From positions 135,629 to 199,628 of the forward strand of contig NZ_WJBI01000002.1 in the NCBI RefSeq assembly GCF_020804225.1: a DNA stretch of 64,000 nt, written 5' to 3'. Source of the stretch: Methanosarcina sp. DH2. Lineage in GTDB: Archaea > Halobacteriota > Methanosarcinia > Methanosarcinales > Methanosarcinaceae. Every line of letters begins with the position of its first letter. Positions within the stretch are counted from its first letter, which is position 1. The notes beneath the pieces were generated by a model. The model was given only the letters and a program-made list of their open reading frames with translations, did no database searches and had not been told where the DNA came from. Below, piece after piece: positions 51,096-60,587 of this stretch. The position numbers and the translations under genes are program-made.

Positions 51096-52423
51096 ATTCT
51101 CCCGGAACCGCAGATGGAAACGCAGATAGAACCGCAAATAGCTCTTACCAGGTCCAGAGTAAGTCTCACAACCTCTTCAATTTTGTCTACGGAAATGAAG
51201 TCAACCCTGTCATCTGCCGTATGAAATAGTTCATAAGTGCCTGTAGAACTTATTGCCATACTCGGGACCCCTTTCATCCAGAAAAAAGTATGGTCGCCTG
51301 CAGGCCAGGGTTCTACCCGAATAACCCCGGGATATTTATTTTTTAAATCCAGTGCAGCATTAACAAATTCTTCCGGGCACCCAAAAAACGCAATATTATT
51401 AGTCGAGGAATAATGTCCGATCCCATCGATATTTATTGCAGTGGCTATGTCTTCGAAGTTCTGCAGGTTTTTTTCCAGATACAGCATTTCTCCCAGAGCA
51501 TAATATTCTTCCCCGTTAAAAGCCACAAATTCAATATCGAAAGGAAGGTTTTCATCCTTCAATAACTCATTCTTCAATAACTCATCTTTCAATATTTCTT
51601 TTTTCAATATTTCGTCTTCCAATAACCCGTCTTTCAATATTTCATCCTTAAAAATCTCTTCACCGGCTAATTCTGTAATAATCAATTCTGCAACTGTCAG
51701 GAGCGCTGCAACCTCGGCCCCGTTATCAGCAGCACCATCGGTCCCATATTTGGTGTCAAGGTGTGCGCAGAGGACAAGCTTTCCTTTTCCGTTTTTACCG
51801 TATTTTCCCACAACGTTTGCAGCACTGCCGGCTTCAAATTCGCTTTTTACGGTTAATTTGAGCTTTTCCCCTGAATTTTTCAATAACCTCATGCCGTCAA
51901 GGCTTGAAACCGTAATCGAAGGTATTTCGAAGTCCCAGTCCTCTATAATCGGGACAGGATTTATTGCCCTATGGCTTACAGCAACGATAGCAAGTGGCTC
52001 TTTTGCTTCCAGAAGCCCTATTATTCTCTTATGCTCATCAGGGTTGTACACGTTATTGTTTTTGGCAGCTAAAGGCGCCTGTGTAAGTTCTCCATAAATT
52101 ACTGCAATCCTGTCCCTGAAATCCCCGTTTTCCAGTTCGAAAACATTGCCTGCTGCCGTAAACTTTGCTTCAACCCCGCAGGAAGTTGAGTATGTATTGA
52201 CAACAGCTGGAACCTTTTCTTCCCCGCAGAATAGTTCGACTTTTTCACACTTCCAGCTTTTACAGGCATATTCCTGCTTCTCTACCTGAAGCCCGAGTTC
52301 TTCAAATACGCCTGATATATATGATTCAGCCCTGTGGTTGTTTAAAGTTCCAATAGGTCTGCTCCCGATTTCGCGGCATAATTCGTGTAAGTGCCTGGTT
52401 ATGATTGGCTTGTAGTTTTGCAT
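51092..52423 (-). CDS. M28-family zinc aminopeptidase-like protein
   Basis: 443 residues. The two-zinc site is recognisable: LVLCAHLDTKYGTDGAADNGAEV (His and bridging Asp, given here in parts: AHLDTKYG, DGAADNGA), the catalytic EE in FNGEEYYALGE, Asp in INIDGIGHY and the last His in FHTADDRVD. A PA-like segment lies N-terminal to it. No signal peptide is seen, so it is cytoplasmic. Between helices an insert of about 40 residues is built of KDEIL/KDELL pentapeptides from a 15-bp DNA repeat (51559-51660). It is convergent with the DUF389 gene and divergent from the CRISPR leader. Confidence 0.85.
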   Translation of the reverse strand: MQNYKPIITRHLHELCREIGSRPIGTLNNHRAESYISGVFEELGLQVEKQEYACKSWKCEKVELFCGEEKVPAVVNTYSTSCGVEAKFTAAGNVFELENGDFRDRIAVIYGELTQAPLAAKNNNVYNPDEHKRIIGLLEAKEPLAIVAVSHRAINPVPIIEDWDFEIPSITVSSLDGMRLLKNSGEKLKLTVKSEFEAGSAANVVGKYGKNGKGKLVLCAHLDTKYGTDGAADNGAEVAALLTVAELIITELAGEEIFKDEILKDGLLEDEILKKEILKDELLKNELLKDENLPFDIEFVAFNGEEYYALGEMLYLEKNLQNFEDIATAINIDGIGHYSSTNNIAFFGCPEEFVNAALDLKNKYPGVIRVEPWPAGDHTFFWMKGVPSMAISSTGTYELFHTADDRVDFISVDKIEEVVRLTLDLVRAICGSICVSICGSGRI

Positions 52424-52434
52424 GTTTTGTCCTC

Positions 52435-52716
52435 TTTTCCATTTTGGCTTTCAGGACTGAGGAGGAAGGGACTTTTAAAATAAATAACTTTTTAATTGGA
52501 TCGTTAGTCTGTTTGAGTTTGAATCCCCAGAAAAAACAGCTCTTAAAAACAAGGATTTAATAGAGAGAAGATAATATACCAAACAATTTAAAACCGTCAA
52601 AAACCCTGATTTTCTTGTATTTATAAAGGGTTTGATAATTTTCCAGCAAGAATTTTAGCCCTGAAAAAGGGCTCGTTTAAGGCATTTTCTAGCCAAATAA
52701 CGGAAATCTTTGCCCT
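52435..52716 (+). promoter_or_regulatory. CRISPR leader
   Basis: The AT-rich 280 bp before the first repeat has no ORF. TTGTATTTATAAAGGG at 52615-52630 is a TATA-like promoter for the pre-crRNA, and AGCCC-TGAAAAA-GGGCT (52658-52674) forms a hairpin. It is on the leader side because the opposite end carries the degenerate repeats. Confidence 0.6.
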
Positions 52717-55700
52717 ATTCGAGAGCAAGATCCACTAAAACAAGGATTGAAACTCTGGCTACTGCTGTTTATTTTCTTCTTCTACAGAATTCGAGAGCAA
52801 GATCCACTAAAACAAGGATTGAAACCCGAATATATGAAACGGAGTATGAACCAGTCCGAAGCATTCGAGAGCAAGATCCACTAAAACAAGGATTGAAACA
52901 ACAGTTGTATATCTCACAGCTCTGGGTCAGATTGAAATTCGAGAGCAAGATCCACTAAAACAAGGATTGAAACCCGTGTGCTGTCCAACGAGAGAAAACC
53001 CGTCATAGATTCGAGAGCAAGATCCACTAAAACAAGGATTGAAACCAAAGTCTGTTTTCCGGAAAGTCGCAGTGAACCGAATTCGAGAGCAAGATCCACT
53101 AAAACAAGGATTGAAACAACTTACCCGACGTCGAATTACCGATAGATCCATACATTCGAGAGCAAGATCCACTAAAACAAGGATTGAAACTTCAGTCAAT
53201 CTCACCGTGTCAAGTGACAACGGTATTCGAGAGCAAGATCCACTAAAACAAGGATTGAAACTAGTCCAGTGAATATCTGTAGTTCCTGTTTTTGATTATT
53301 CGAGAGCAAGATCCACTAAAACAAGGATTGAAACTTTCTTTCGAAGGGGATTAATTGCCCGGAGAATTCCAATTCGAGAGCAAGATCCACTAAAACAAGG
53401 ATTGAAACTTTTTGGCCTGGGAGGGCTGGCTATAGGGTCTTATATATTCGAGAGCAAGATCCACTAAAACAAGGATTGAAACTCCTCTACCTCCAGCGAT
53501 ACCGCGAAAACCTTAAGCGATTCGAGAGCAAGATCCACTAAAACAAGGATTGAAACCTTACACGTAAGCTATTTATACTCTTATGCATATTCATTCGAGA
53601 GCAAGATCCACTAAAACAAGGATTGAAACCCTGCCGGAATTGTCCTGATGTCGGAGTATAAGGAGTAATTCGAGAGCAAGATCCACTAAAACAAGGATTG
53701 AAACTTATTGCTGCCCCTGCATTCCAGAAATTCGAGCCATTCGAGAGCAAGATCCACTAAAACAAGGATTGAAACAAATTATAAATCTCTATGTTCGAAC
53801 CGCCTGATTTTATTCGAGAGCAAGATCCACTAAAACAAGGATTGAAACACGTTGATCCTCTCTGGTACAATCCTGCACTTGATGATTCGAGAGCAAGATC
53901 CACTAAAACAAGGATTGAAACTTTTCTATCAGGGTGTTGTGCCAGCCCTGGACCGTGATTCGAGAGCAAGATCCACTAAAACAAGGATTGAAACGTCTTC
54001 CGGTGTTTGGCAAATCAGGGTATGCAACTGATTCGAGAGCAAGATCCACTAAAACAAGGATTGAAACTTTTCATGGTTGATTGAGACCAGCCCACTCTCC
54101 CACATTCGAGAGCAAGATCCACTAAAACAAGGATTGAAACCAGGTCATGAGAATATTCATAGCCTGCCATGTCTATTCGAGAGCAAGATCCACTAAAACA
54201 AGGATTGAAACTTTACAGCATCGTACCTTTCCGGACCACATTTACCGAATTCGAGAGCAAGATCCACTAAAACAAGGATTGAAACTTTTCCAAAAGTTGA
54301 CCTGCTGAAATTGCATCTGATTCGAGAGCAAGATCCACTAAAACAAGGATTGAAACATAATCATAATCGGGGGGCTTTAAAGATGTGCGAAAAATTCGCG
54401 AGCAAGATCCACTAAAACAAGGATTGAAACTCACATCTGATATCGGCAAGGGTACAATAGAAATAGGCGCACACGACTCATTCGAGAGCAAGATCCACTA
54501 AAACAAGGATTGAAACTGTGGAAACATGTGTCCTAACACCAGCAAATAGAATTCGAGAGCAAGATCCACTAAAACAAGGATTGAAACTGATTATGTAGGA
54601 AATGACGTTCTTGAAGTATTCGGATCCGCGAGCAAGATCCACTAAAACAAGGATTGAAACAGAGAATAATTGTCGAGAACGGAGAGTAAAAACAATATCC
54701 GCGAGCAAGATCCACTAAAACAAGGATTGAAACCAATTCACTCGGCGATGGCATACGAGCGGAAGGAACGATCCGCGAGCAAGATCCACTAAAACAAGGA
54801 TTGAAACTCAAAATCTGCCCGATCTGCAGGAAGAAAACATCCGCGAGCAAGATCCACTAAAACAAGGATTGAAACTATTTTTTCAATATTGCCTCTGATG
54901 CTCTCTTTTCTTATCCGCGAGCAAGATCCACTAAAACAAGGATTGAAACGGCACCACAACTGCCCATAGCGGGGAATTGCAAGAATCCGCGAGCAAGATC
55001 CACTAAAACAAGGATTGAAACCCTATGATATGTCAGGGATTGAAGTATATAACAACATCCGCGAGCAAGATCCACTAAAACAAGGATTGAAACTCGCTAG
55101 GCTTACTAGATCAGACATGCTGCTGAACTATCCGCGAGCAAGATCCACTAAAACAAGGATTGAAACATTTCAAGAGGAAGATTCGGTATATCGAAACTAG
55201 TCAAGATCCGCGAGCAAGATCCACTAAAACAAGGATTGAAACCCGATGTCGATTCGTGGTACTTCGCCTGTTGCAACAATCCGCGAGCAAGATCCACTAA
55301 AACAAGGATTGAAACTTTTGATCAGGGAAGGGACCTTCAGGTCAAGAAGATCCGCGAGCAAGATCCACTAAAACAAGGATTGAAACAAAAGTATGCAGCA
55401 AACGTTCTCTGAAACAAGAGGTTATCCGCGAGCAAGATCCACTAAAACAAGGATTGAAACTTCCTCTATTTTGTGAGCAACTTCTACAATACGTGATCCG
55501 CGAGCAAGATCCACTAAAACAAGGATTGAAACTGCTTGTTACCTCTCCGGCTCTGTTTGCTGTGATAATATCCGCGAGCAAGATCCACTAAAACAAGGAT
55601 TGAAACTATAGAGAAGATGTTCAGGGAATCCAGAAGCGCATAATCCGCGAGCAAGATCCACTAAAACAAGGATTGAAACTGAAAGTGTTCAATCTCAGAG

Positions 55701-56772
55701 AGGAACACAGAGGCAGATCCGCGAGCAAGATCCACTAAAACAAGGATTGAAACATATCCGTTGAATCCCAAGCCTGGCAGAGTGTCCATATCCGCGAGCA
55801 AGATCCACTAAAACAAGGATTGAAACTTATATTAATGGATTTTCGTCTTATGTGAATGGATATATCCGCGAGCAAGATCCACTAAAACAAGGATTGAAAC
55901 ATAGCGTCTACCATGCGCCAAAGGTGCAAATTGTACATCCGCGAGCAAGATCCACTAAAACAAGGATTGAAACTTGTCCCGGTTGGAAAATGGAAATTAG
56001 AGGGAGATATCCGCGAGCAAGATCCACTAAAACAAGGATTGAAACATAAGACCAATGATGTTAGGACGGAAAGAAATATCCGCGAGCAAGATCCACTAAA
56101 ACAAGGATTGAAACTTGATCTTTTTGAAGGGTTGAAATCATTACGTTTAATCCGCGAGCAAGATCCACTAAAACAAGGATTGAAACAAGCATTATGCACA
56201 ATATATTCGGAAATTATACCCAAATCCGCGAGCAAGATCCACTAAAACAAGGATTGAAACGATGTCTTTGCACTTTGTCCCGGGTGCAATATTTTCATCC
56301 GCGAGCAAGATCCACTAAAACAAGGATTGAAACTTTAAAAATATACCAGTTGATTCTGTGGAATAATACATCCGCGAGCAAGATCCACTAAAACAAGGAT
56401 TGAAACTTCTTTTTTTTGTTGCACGAGAAAAGACGGAGGAAATCCGCGAGCAAGATCCACTAAAACAAGGATTGAAACTACTTTGCTCGCAAAAGTGACA
56501 ACTTCCGGGCAGATCCGCGAGCAAGATCCACTAAAACAAGGATTGAAACCTTCTTGTGAAATCGGACTACATAGAACTTCAGTGCATCCGCGAGCAAGAT
56601 CCACTAAAACAAGGATTGAAACTTTAATCCCACGACTATAAAATAATCAGGAGTAGTCGTATCCGCGAGCAAGATCCACTAAAACAAGGATTGAAACGAA
56701 AATTTTTTCCAGCCTTACGTGCGCGCGTTACAGAGATCCGCGAGCAAGATCCACTAAAACAAGGACTGAAAC
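52717..56772 (+). CRISPR. CRISPR array, 56 repeats of 37 nt and 55 spacers
   Basis: The repeat starts ATTCGAGAGCAAGATCC, continues ACTAAAACAAGG and ends ATTGAAAC, the 8-nt crRNA handle of Methanosarcina type I-B/III systems. I count 56 copies at intervals of 69-74 bp, plus one of 86. Copies 1-23 and 25-26 carry ATTCGAGAG, copy 24 (54394) ATTCGCGAG, and copies 27-56 (from 54624) ATCCGCGAG. The final copy (56736) has an A-to-G type change giving GGACTGAAAC. Degeneration at the right end puts the leader, and the newest spacers, on the left. Spacers are mostly 32-38 nt; spacer 24 (54431-54479) is 49 nt. No cas gene lies in the window. Confidence 0.99.
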
Positions 56773-56793
56773 TTGCAGTTAACGAGCTAAACA

Positions 56794-57354
56794 ATGGTGA
56801 TATTCACGAATTATAGTAAAATGACAGCTGACGATTTTGACAGAATTCTTCACACACTTCTTAAAGAAGAAACTCTTCAATCAATAATTAATATTCCAGA
56901 CGTTCATGAGACAGTATCCAAACATTTCAATAATAATATACTTCTTAACGAGGAAAATCTTCAATCAGTAATTAATATTCCAGATGTTTATGAAATAGTA
57001 TCCAGACATTTCAATAATGATATACTTGAAGTATGGGAGTATGAGCAGTATATAAAGGTTAAAGAGATTGTAGAAAAAATTGATTTGTGGAATCCTGAAA
57101 TGCAACGGACCATAGTGCTATTAAAATTACTAAACGAATTAACCGAAGTTCTTTACGGTATTCTGGATATAAAACTGGACAAATATGTTAACCTTAGAGC
57201 ACTTCCAGTTAGAGAGTTTTATAAAGATGTTGTGGATAAATATTCAGCGTACCCTATCTGGACATGTGATTTTGAAGGATCCTGTCTTGTTGGCACGGAG
57301 AAGTTTGAAATCGAACGTATTGATGCAATTATTTACCGCCTTGAGGGTGAGTAA
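56794..57354 (+). CDS. Unrecognised ORF between array end and orphan CRISPR repeat
   Basis: A 186-residue frame starting 21 bp after the last repeat. It holds an internal duplication: LLKEETLQSIINIPDVHETV-SKHFNN and LNEENLQSVINIPDVYEIV-SRHFNN, residues about 21-77. The rest is helical and hydrophobic in places (MQRTIVLLKLLNELTEVLYG), with a Trp/Cys-containing C-terminal part (YPIWTCDFEGSCLVG). I recognise no family. No RBS is evident; ATG at residue 10 is an alternative. It is probably transcribed from the array leader or its own weak promoter. It may be an acquired gene that split the array's old end. Confidence 0.55.
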   Translation: MVIFTNYSKMTADDFDRILHTLLKEETLQSIINIPDVHETVSKHFNNNILLNEENLQSVINIPDVYEIVSRHFNNDILEVWEYEQYIKVKEIVEKIDLWNPEMQRTIVLLKLLNELTEVLYGILDIKLDKYVNLRALPVREFYKDVVDKYSAYPIWTCDFEGSCLVGTEKFEIERIDAIIYRLEGE

Positions 57355-57381
57355 GTGGCACAAGATAAAGAAATTTTAGGG

Positions 57382-57418
57382 ATTCGCGAGCAAGATCCAC
57401 TAAAAAAGGGATTGAAAA
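57382..57418 (+). repeat. Orphan degenerate CRISPR repeat
   Basis: ATTCGCGAGCAAGATCCACT then AAAAAAGGGATTGAAAA matches the array repeat with a few changes. It lies 609 bp beyond the last array repeat. Confidence 0.9.
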
Positions 57419-57484
57419 GCTCTTTTTGATACTTTTACACTATACAGTGAAGCTATTCACAGGTAAAAATCAAAATGTTAAAAA

Positions 57485-57682
57485 TATGAAGCTCTTACAT
57501 CTTTTATCACAAGCGGAATTCCTATAGGATGGCTCATACAGTATAGGAGCAAGCATTTTAATAGAACAGATGGTGGTAAAATTAAAGAGCAGAATAAATT
57601 AACTAATCCCGTTTTTAAAATTATCTGGATGATTTCTGTTTTGCAGAAGAAGTTTCCATGGATCTTTAAATATATTTAAAAG
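57485..57682 (+). pseudogene. Coding-like remnant, possibly a transposase tail
   Basis: After a stop the frame runs KYEALTSFITSGIPIGWLIQ, YRSKHFNRTDGGKIKEQNKL, TNPVFKIIWMISVLQKKFPW, IFKYI-stop. It looks like a genuine protein C-terminus but has no start. The family is uncertain; a transposase is a guess. Confidence 0.35.
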
Positions 57683-57764
57683 CCGTCACTTCATTTTTCC
57701 TGAAGTCGATAAGATTTTGAGCTTATTAAAAACGTAATTTAATGCTAACAGTTCATGACTGCTT

Positions 57765-57850
57765 TTTTCCCCTCTTTTTCTAATTTCCCTTTCTTTTTCT
57801 AATTTTCCTCTCCTTTTCTAATTTTCCCCTTTTTTTTCTAAGCCTCTACC
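57765..57850. repeat. Pyrimidine-rich repeat tract
   Basis: About four imperfect copies of CCCTCTTTTTCTAATTT-like units (CTTTTTCTAATTTTCC) in a row. The strand is almost purine-free over 80 bp. Confidence 0.7.
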
Positions 57851-58037
57851 AATTTCAGCCTTTTTATTCATTTTTTGCAAAATTCATCGATAATGACCCA
57901 AATAAAATATTAACCATTACCGCCTAAATAATACAAAATATATAAGATGTTTTATAAAACTTGAGGAAGTTGTGAATCGGTTGGAAGAGGTTTGATGAGT
58001 GTAGTATATACTCTCCAGTTAAAAAACGGTGTTTAGA

Positions 58038-58550
58038 ATGCCCAGTGGAAAAGCTCATACAAAAATAAATATTGCGTTGCTCTTTGGTATATTGCTGAGT
58101 TTACATACAAATTATGTACAATCACGTATTCCCCCGGAATATCTTGAATTTGATACTACGGCAATATTTTCATTTGCACTTATATTTGGGACATACTATC
58201 TAAGTCCTGACCTGGATATTCAAAGTGAGCCCTTCAACAGATGGGGAATTCTTAAGTATATCTGGTGGCCCTATCAAAAAATTTTTAAGCACCGTGGAAA
58301 ACTGCATCATCCATTATCAGGCCCCATTATAATTATTTCAACTGTTGGTTTATTCATCATAGCACCAGTTGTTACCCTGTTTAACTTAGACGTAACTAGT
58401 ATTCCGACAAGATACATTATTTCATTACTGGCTGGAATGGTTATTTCTATTGAAGCACACATAATTTCAGATATGATATACACTAAAGCAAAAAGAAAAT
58501 CCACAAAAATAAAAAAGAAGCTGAAAAATATTCACAACGCCAAATCATAA
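58038..58550 (+). CDS. DUF2227-type membrane protein with conserved His/Asp motifs
   Basis: 170 residues beginning MPSGKAHTKINIALLFGILL. Metal-binding-like motifs are AHTKIN, SPDLDIQSEPFNRWG and HRGKLHHPLSGP, which match DUF2227 (predicted metal-binding, phospholipase/metal-dependent hydrolase-like). Three to four hydrophobic helices are present and the C-terminus is strongly basic (KAKRKSTKIKKKLK). The ATG at 58038 is chosen over a GTG at 58029, as homologues start MPSGK-like. Function is unknown. Confidence 0.75.
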   Translation: MPSGKAHTKINIALLFGILLSLHTNYVQSRIPPEYLEFDTTAIFSFALIFGTYYLSPDLDIQSEPFNRWGILKYIWWPYQKIFKHRGKLHHPLSGPIIIISTVGLFIIAPVVTLFNLDVTSIPTRYIISLLAGMVISIEAHIISDMIYTKAKRKSTKIKKKLKNIHNAKS

Positions 58551-58815
58551 ACTTCTACTTTTCATATTCCTTTTAACTCCTACGCTTCTTTTTTAAAGAG
58601 CGTAATTGGACAGAGATCAAAACTCATGAGAAAACTCCTGAGGACAGATAAATTTATTTTCTAAACTGGAAATTAGATGAAATTTACATGACGAGTTTAC
58701 ATAGTACTTCGTGCCAGGCGGTTTTTAAGGAATAAATGTTTAGAATCATGAAGAAATAAAAAAGAAGATTAATATTATCTCACAAAGGAGAAATACGCTG
58801 TAGAATGACAGCCAA
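58551..58815. other. Intergenic region
   Basis: Convergent gene ends meet here. Nothing beyond AT-rich sequence is seen. Confidence 0.35.
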
Positions 58816-59430
58816 TCAGTTAACACTATTTATAGCATCTAAATAAACGACATTATCGCATAACTTATTAATTAAGTTTTTTTCGTGGCTTACAACCAGT
58901 ACTCCAATATTCAGTTCTTTGACTATATCCAGGACTATATTCCAGATCTGAGCCTGAGTAATAGCATCTACCATTGTTGTTATTTCGTCAGCTATCAAAA
59001 ATTTAGTTTCAGGGCTTAAAGATCTTGCAAGGGCAAACCTTTGAAGCTCACCTCCGGAAAGTTCATTGGGCCACCTGTTAAGCCAGCTCTTTTTTATTCC
59101 AAACGAATCTAGAATGTCCTGTGGAACAATATGTCCTTCATTTAAAATATCTTTCATTTTCCATTTAGGGTTTACAGCTTTTTCCGGGTGTTGGAAGACA
59201 AGCTGGACCGGGTTATATCCCTTCGAAGGAACTTTTTTTCCGTCAATAATTACATTTCCTTTATGGTTATTTTCGTAACCAGCTAGTATTTTACATAAGG
59301 TTGATTTGCCACTTCCGCTATCCCCAATCAGTCCCAATACCTCTCCGCGGTCTACGGATATATTCACATTATTTAAAATCAAATTGTTTCTTTTATATCC
59401 GAAACTGATATTCTCGCCTTTAAGACACAT
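58816..59430 (-). CDS. Nickel/peptide ABC importer ATPase (second, OppF/NikE-like)
   Basis: 204 residues, shorter than typical OppF because the C-terminal oligopeptide-transport tail is absent. Walker A is GDSGSGKST, the signature LSGGELQRFALARSL, Walker B FLIADEI and the H-loop SHE. It overlaps the preceding ATPase gene by 11 bp, so both are co-translated. It is the last gene of a five-gene importer operon. Confidence 0.88.
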   Translation of the reverse strand: MCLKGENISFGYKRNNLILNNVNISVDRGEVLGLIGDSGSGKSTLCKILAGYENNHKGNVIIDGKKVPSKGYNPVQLVFQHPEKAVNPKWKMKDILNEGHIVPQDILDSFGIKKSWLNRWPNELSGGELQRFALARSLSPETKFLIADEITTMVDAITQAQIWNIVLDIVKELNIGVLVVSHEKNLINKLCDNVVYLDAINSVN

Positions 59431-60397
59431 TATTGCACCTCACCACTCCTCCGTTGACATCTTTAAATTGAGGAATACCTTTAGAGCAAAGGACATTCTT
59501 TTTAGAGCACCTTTCGTAAAAGATACATCCGTCAGTAACTTCGTCCTGCATTGGTTGATGGCCTTTGATTGCCTGGAATTTGTTCTGGGGGAGTGCGTTC
59601 CAGAGTGCCCGGGTGTATGGGTGCCTTAAATTTTCACCGTTATTTTTAAAATCTTCAACGTTAGCTACTTCTAAAACCGTGCCTGCATAGAAGACTGCGA
59701 TTTTATCGGATATTTTTAATGCAGCTTCTATATCATGAGTTATAATTATCACTGCACAGCCTTTATTTGCCATATCTTTGAAGTAGTTCAGGGTTTCATT
59801 CAAAGTTTTTTCGTCCAATCCCGGAGTCGGTTCATCTGCAATTACGAGCTTTGCAGAACTAATTACGGCAGTAGAAACCAGGACTCTTCTGGTCATCCCT
59901 CCTGAGAGCTCATGAGGAAACATCCTTTCAACATTCGGTTTTAAATCGTATTTCTGGAAAATTTCCCTCTGGACCTTCTTCATTAAGCCCTCATTTTCTT
60001 TTTCAACACATCCTATTACCTGATTAGAGACCCTCATTAAAGGGTCAAGATAGGTTGTGGATTGAGGAACCAGGGCTATTTCTTTACCTCTTATCTCTTC
60101 TTTTTTTTCCTGAGTAAGTTCCTTACCGTCATATTCAATCCTACCATTAAGTATTGCATTGGAAGGTAAAATTCCTAATATTGCATGTGCAAGAAGACTT
60201 TTTCCAGACCCGCTCGATCCAACGACAGCCAGAATCTTTCCACTATAGGCTTCTATGCTCAGATCGGAGATCACTTTTAACTCGGTTTGCCTGAGCCCTG
60301 AAGCATATTGAATGAACGATAATGAGAGGTCTTTTACTTTTAACAGGGCTTCAGTTTTCTTATTTTCTTCAGTGCAGATTTTAGCTTTACTTCTCAT
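59420..60397 (-). CDS. Nickel/peptide ABC importer ATPase (first, OppD/NikD-like)
   Basis: 325 residues. Walker A GSSGSGKS, signature LSGGMTRRVLVSTAV, Walker B LVIADEPT, H-loop THD, and the C-terminal Cys-rich motif CIFYERCSKKNVLCSKGIP of OppD-type ATPases, which can hold an iron-sulfur cluster. GGTGGG precedes the ATG on the minus strand. About 190 bp separate it from the permease gene upstream. Confidence 0.9.
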   Translation of the reverse strand: MRSKAKICTEENKKTEALLKVKDLSLSFIQYASGLRQTELKVISDLSIEAYSGKILAVVGSSGSGKSLLAHAILGILPSNAILNGRIEYDGKELTQEKKEEIRGKEIALVPQSTTYLDPLMRVSNQVIGCVEKENEGLMKKVQREIFQKYDLKPNVERMFPHELSGGMTRRVLVSTAVISSAKLVIADEPTPGLDEKTLNETLNYFKDMANKGCAVIIITHDIEAALKISDKIAVFYAGTVLEVANVEDFKNNGENLRHPYTRALWNALPQNKFQAIKGHQPMQDEVTDGCIFYERCSKKNVLCSKGIPQFKDVNGGVVRCNNVS

Positions 60398-60587
60398 ATT
60401 CCCACCTTTATTTTTTCAGCTCTATTTTCATACTCCCATTTTTTAAATCAGAATTCTAAAACGAAATTCTACTTATGGAATCGAAACATTACATATCCCT
60501 GAGCCAATTTCTACTGCAGCATCATGGTTGTCAAGCAAGAATTTTCTTCAACGAACCCATCATAGAATGAGTGAAGTTGAGTATAAC

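Noticed and set aside
52710-56604. Many ORFs of 60-117 codons on both strands within the CRISPR array
   Set aside because: They all translate the 37-nt repeat (for example REQDPLKQGLK or FNPCFSGSCSR motifs recurring each 24 residues) and have no independent support.
52435-57420. cas genes next to the array
   Set aside because: Flanking genes are an M28 peptidase, an unrecognised ORF and a DUF2227 protein; none has Cas motifs.
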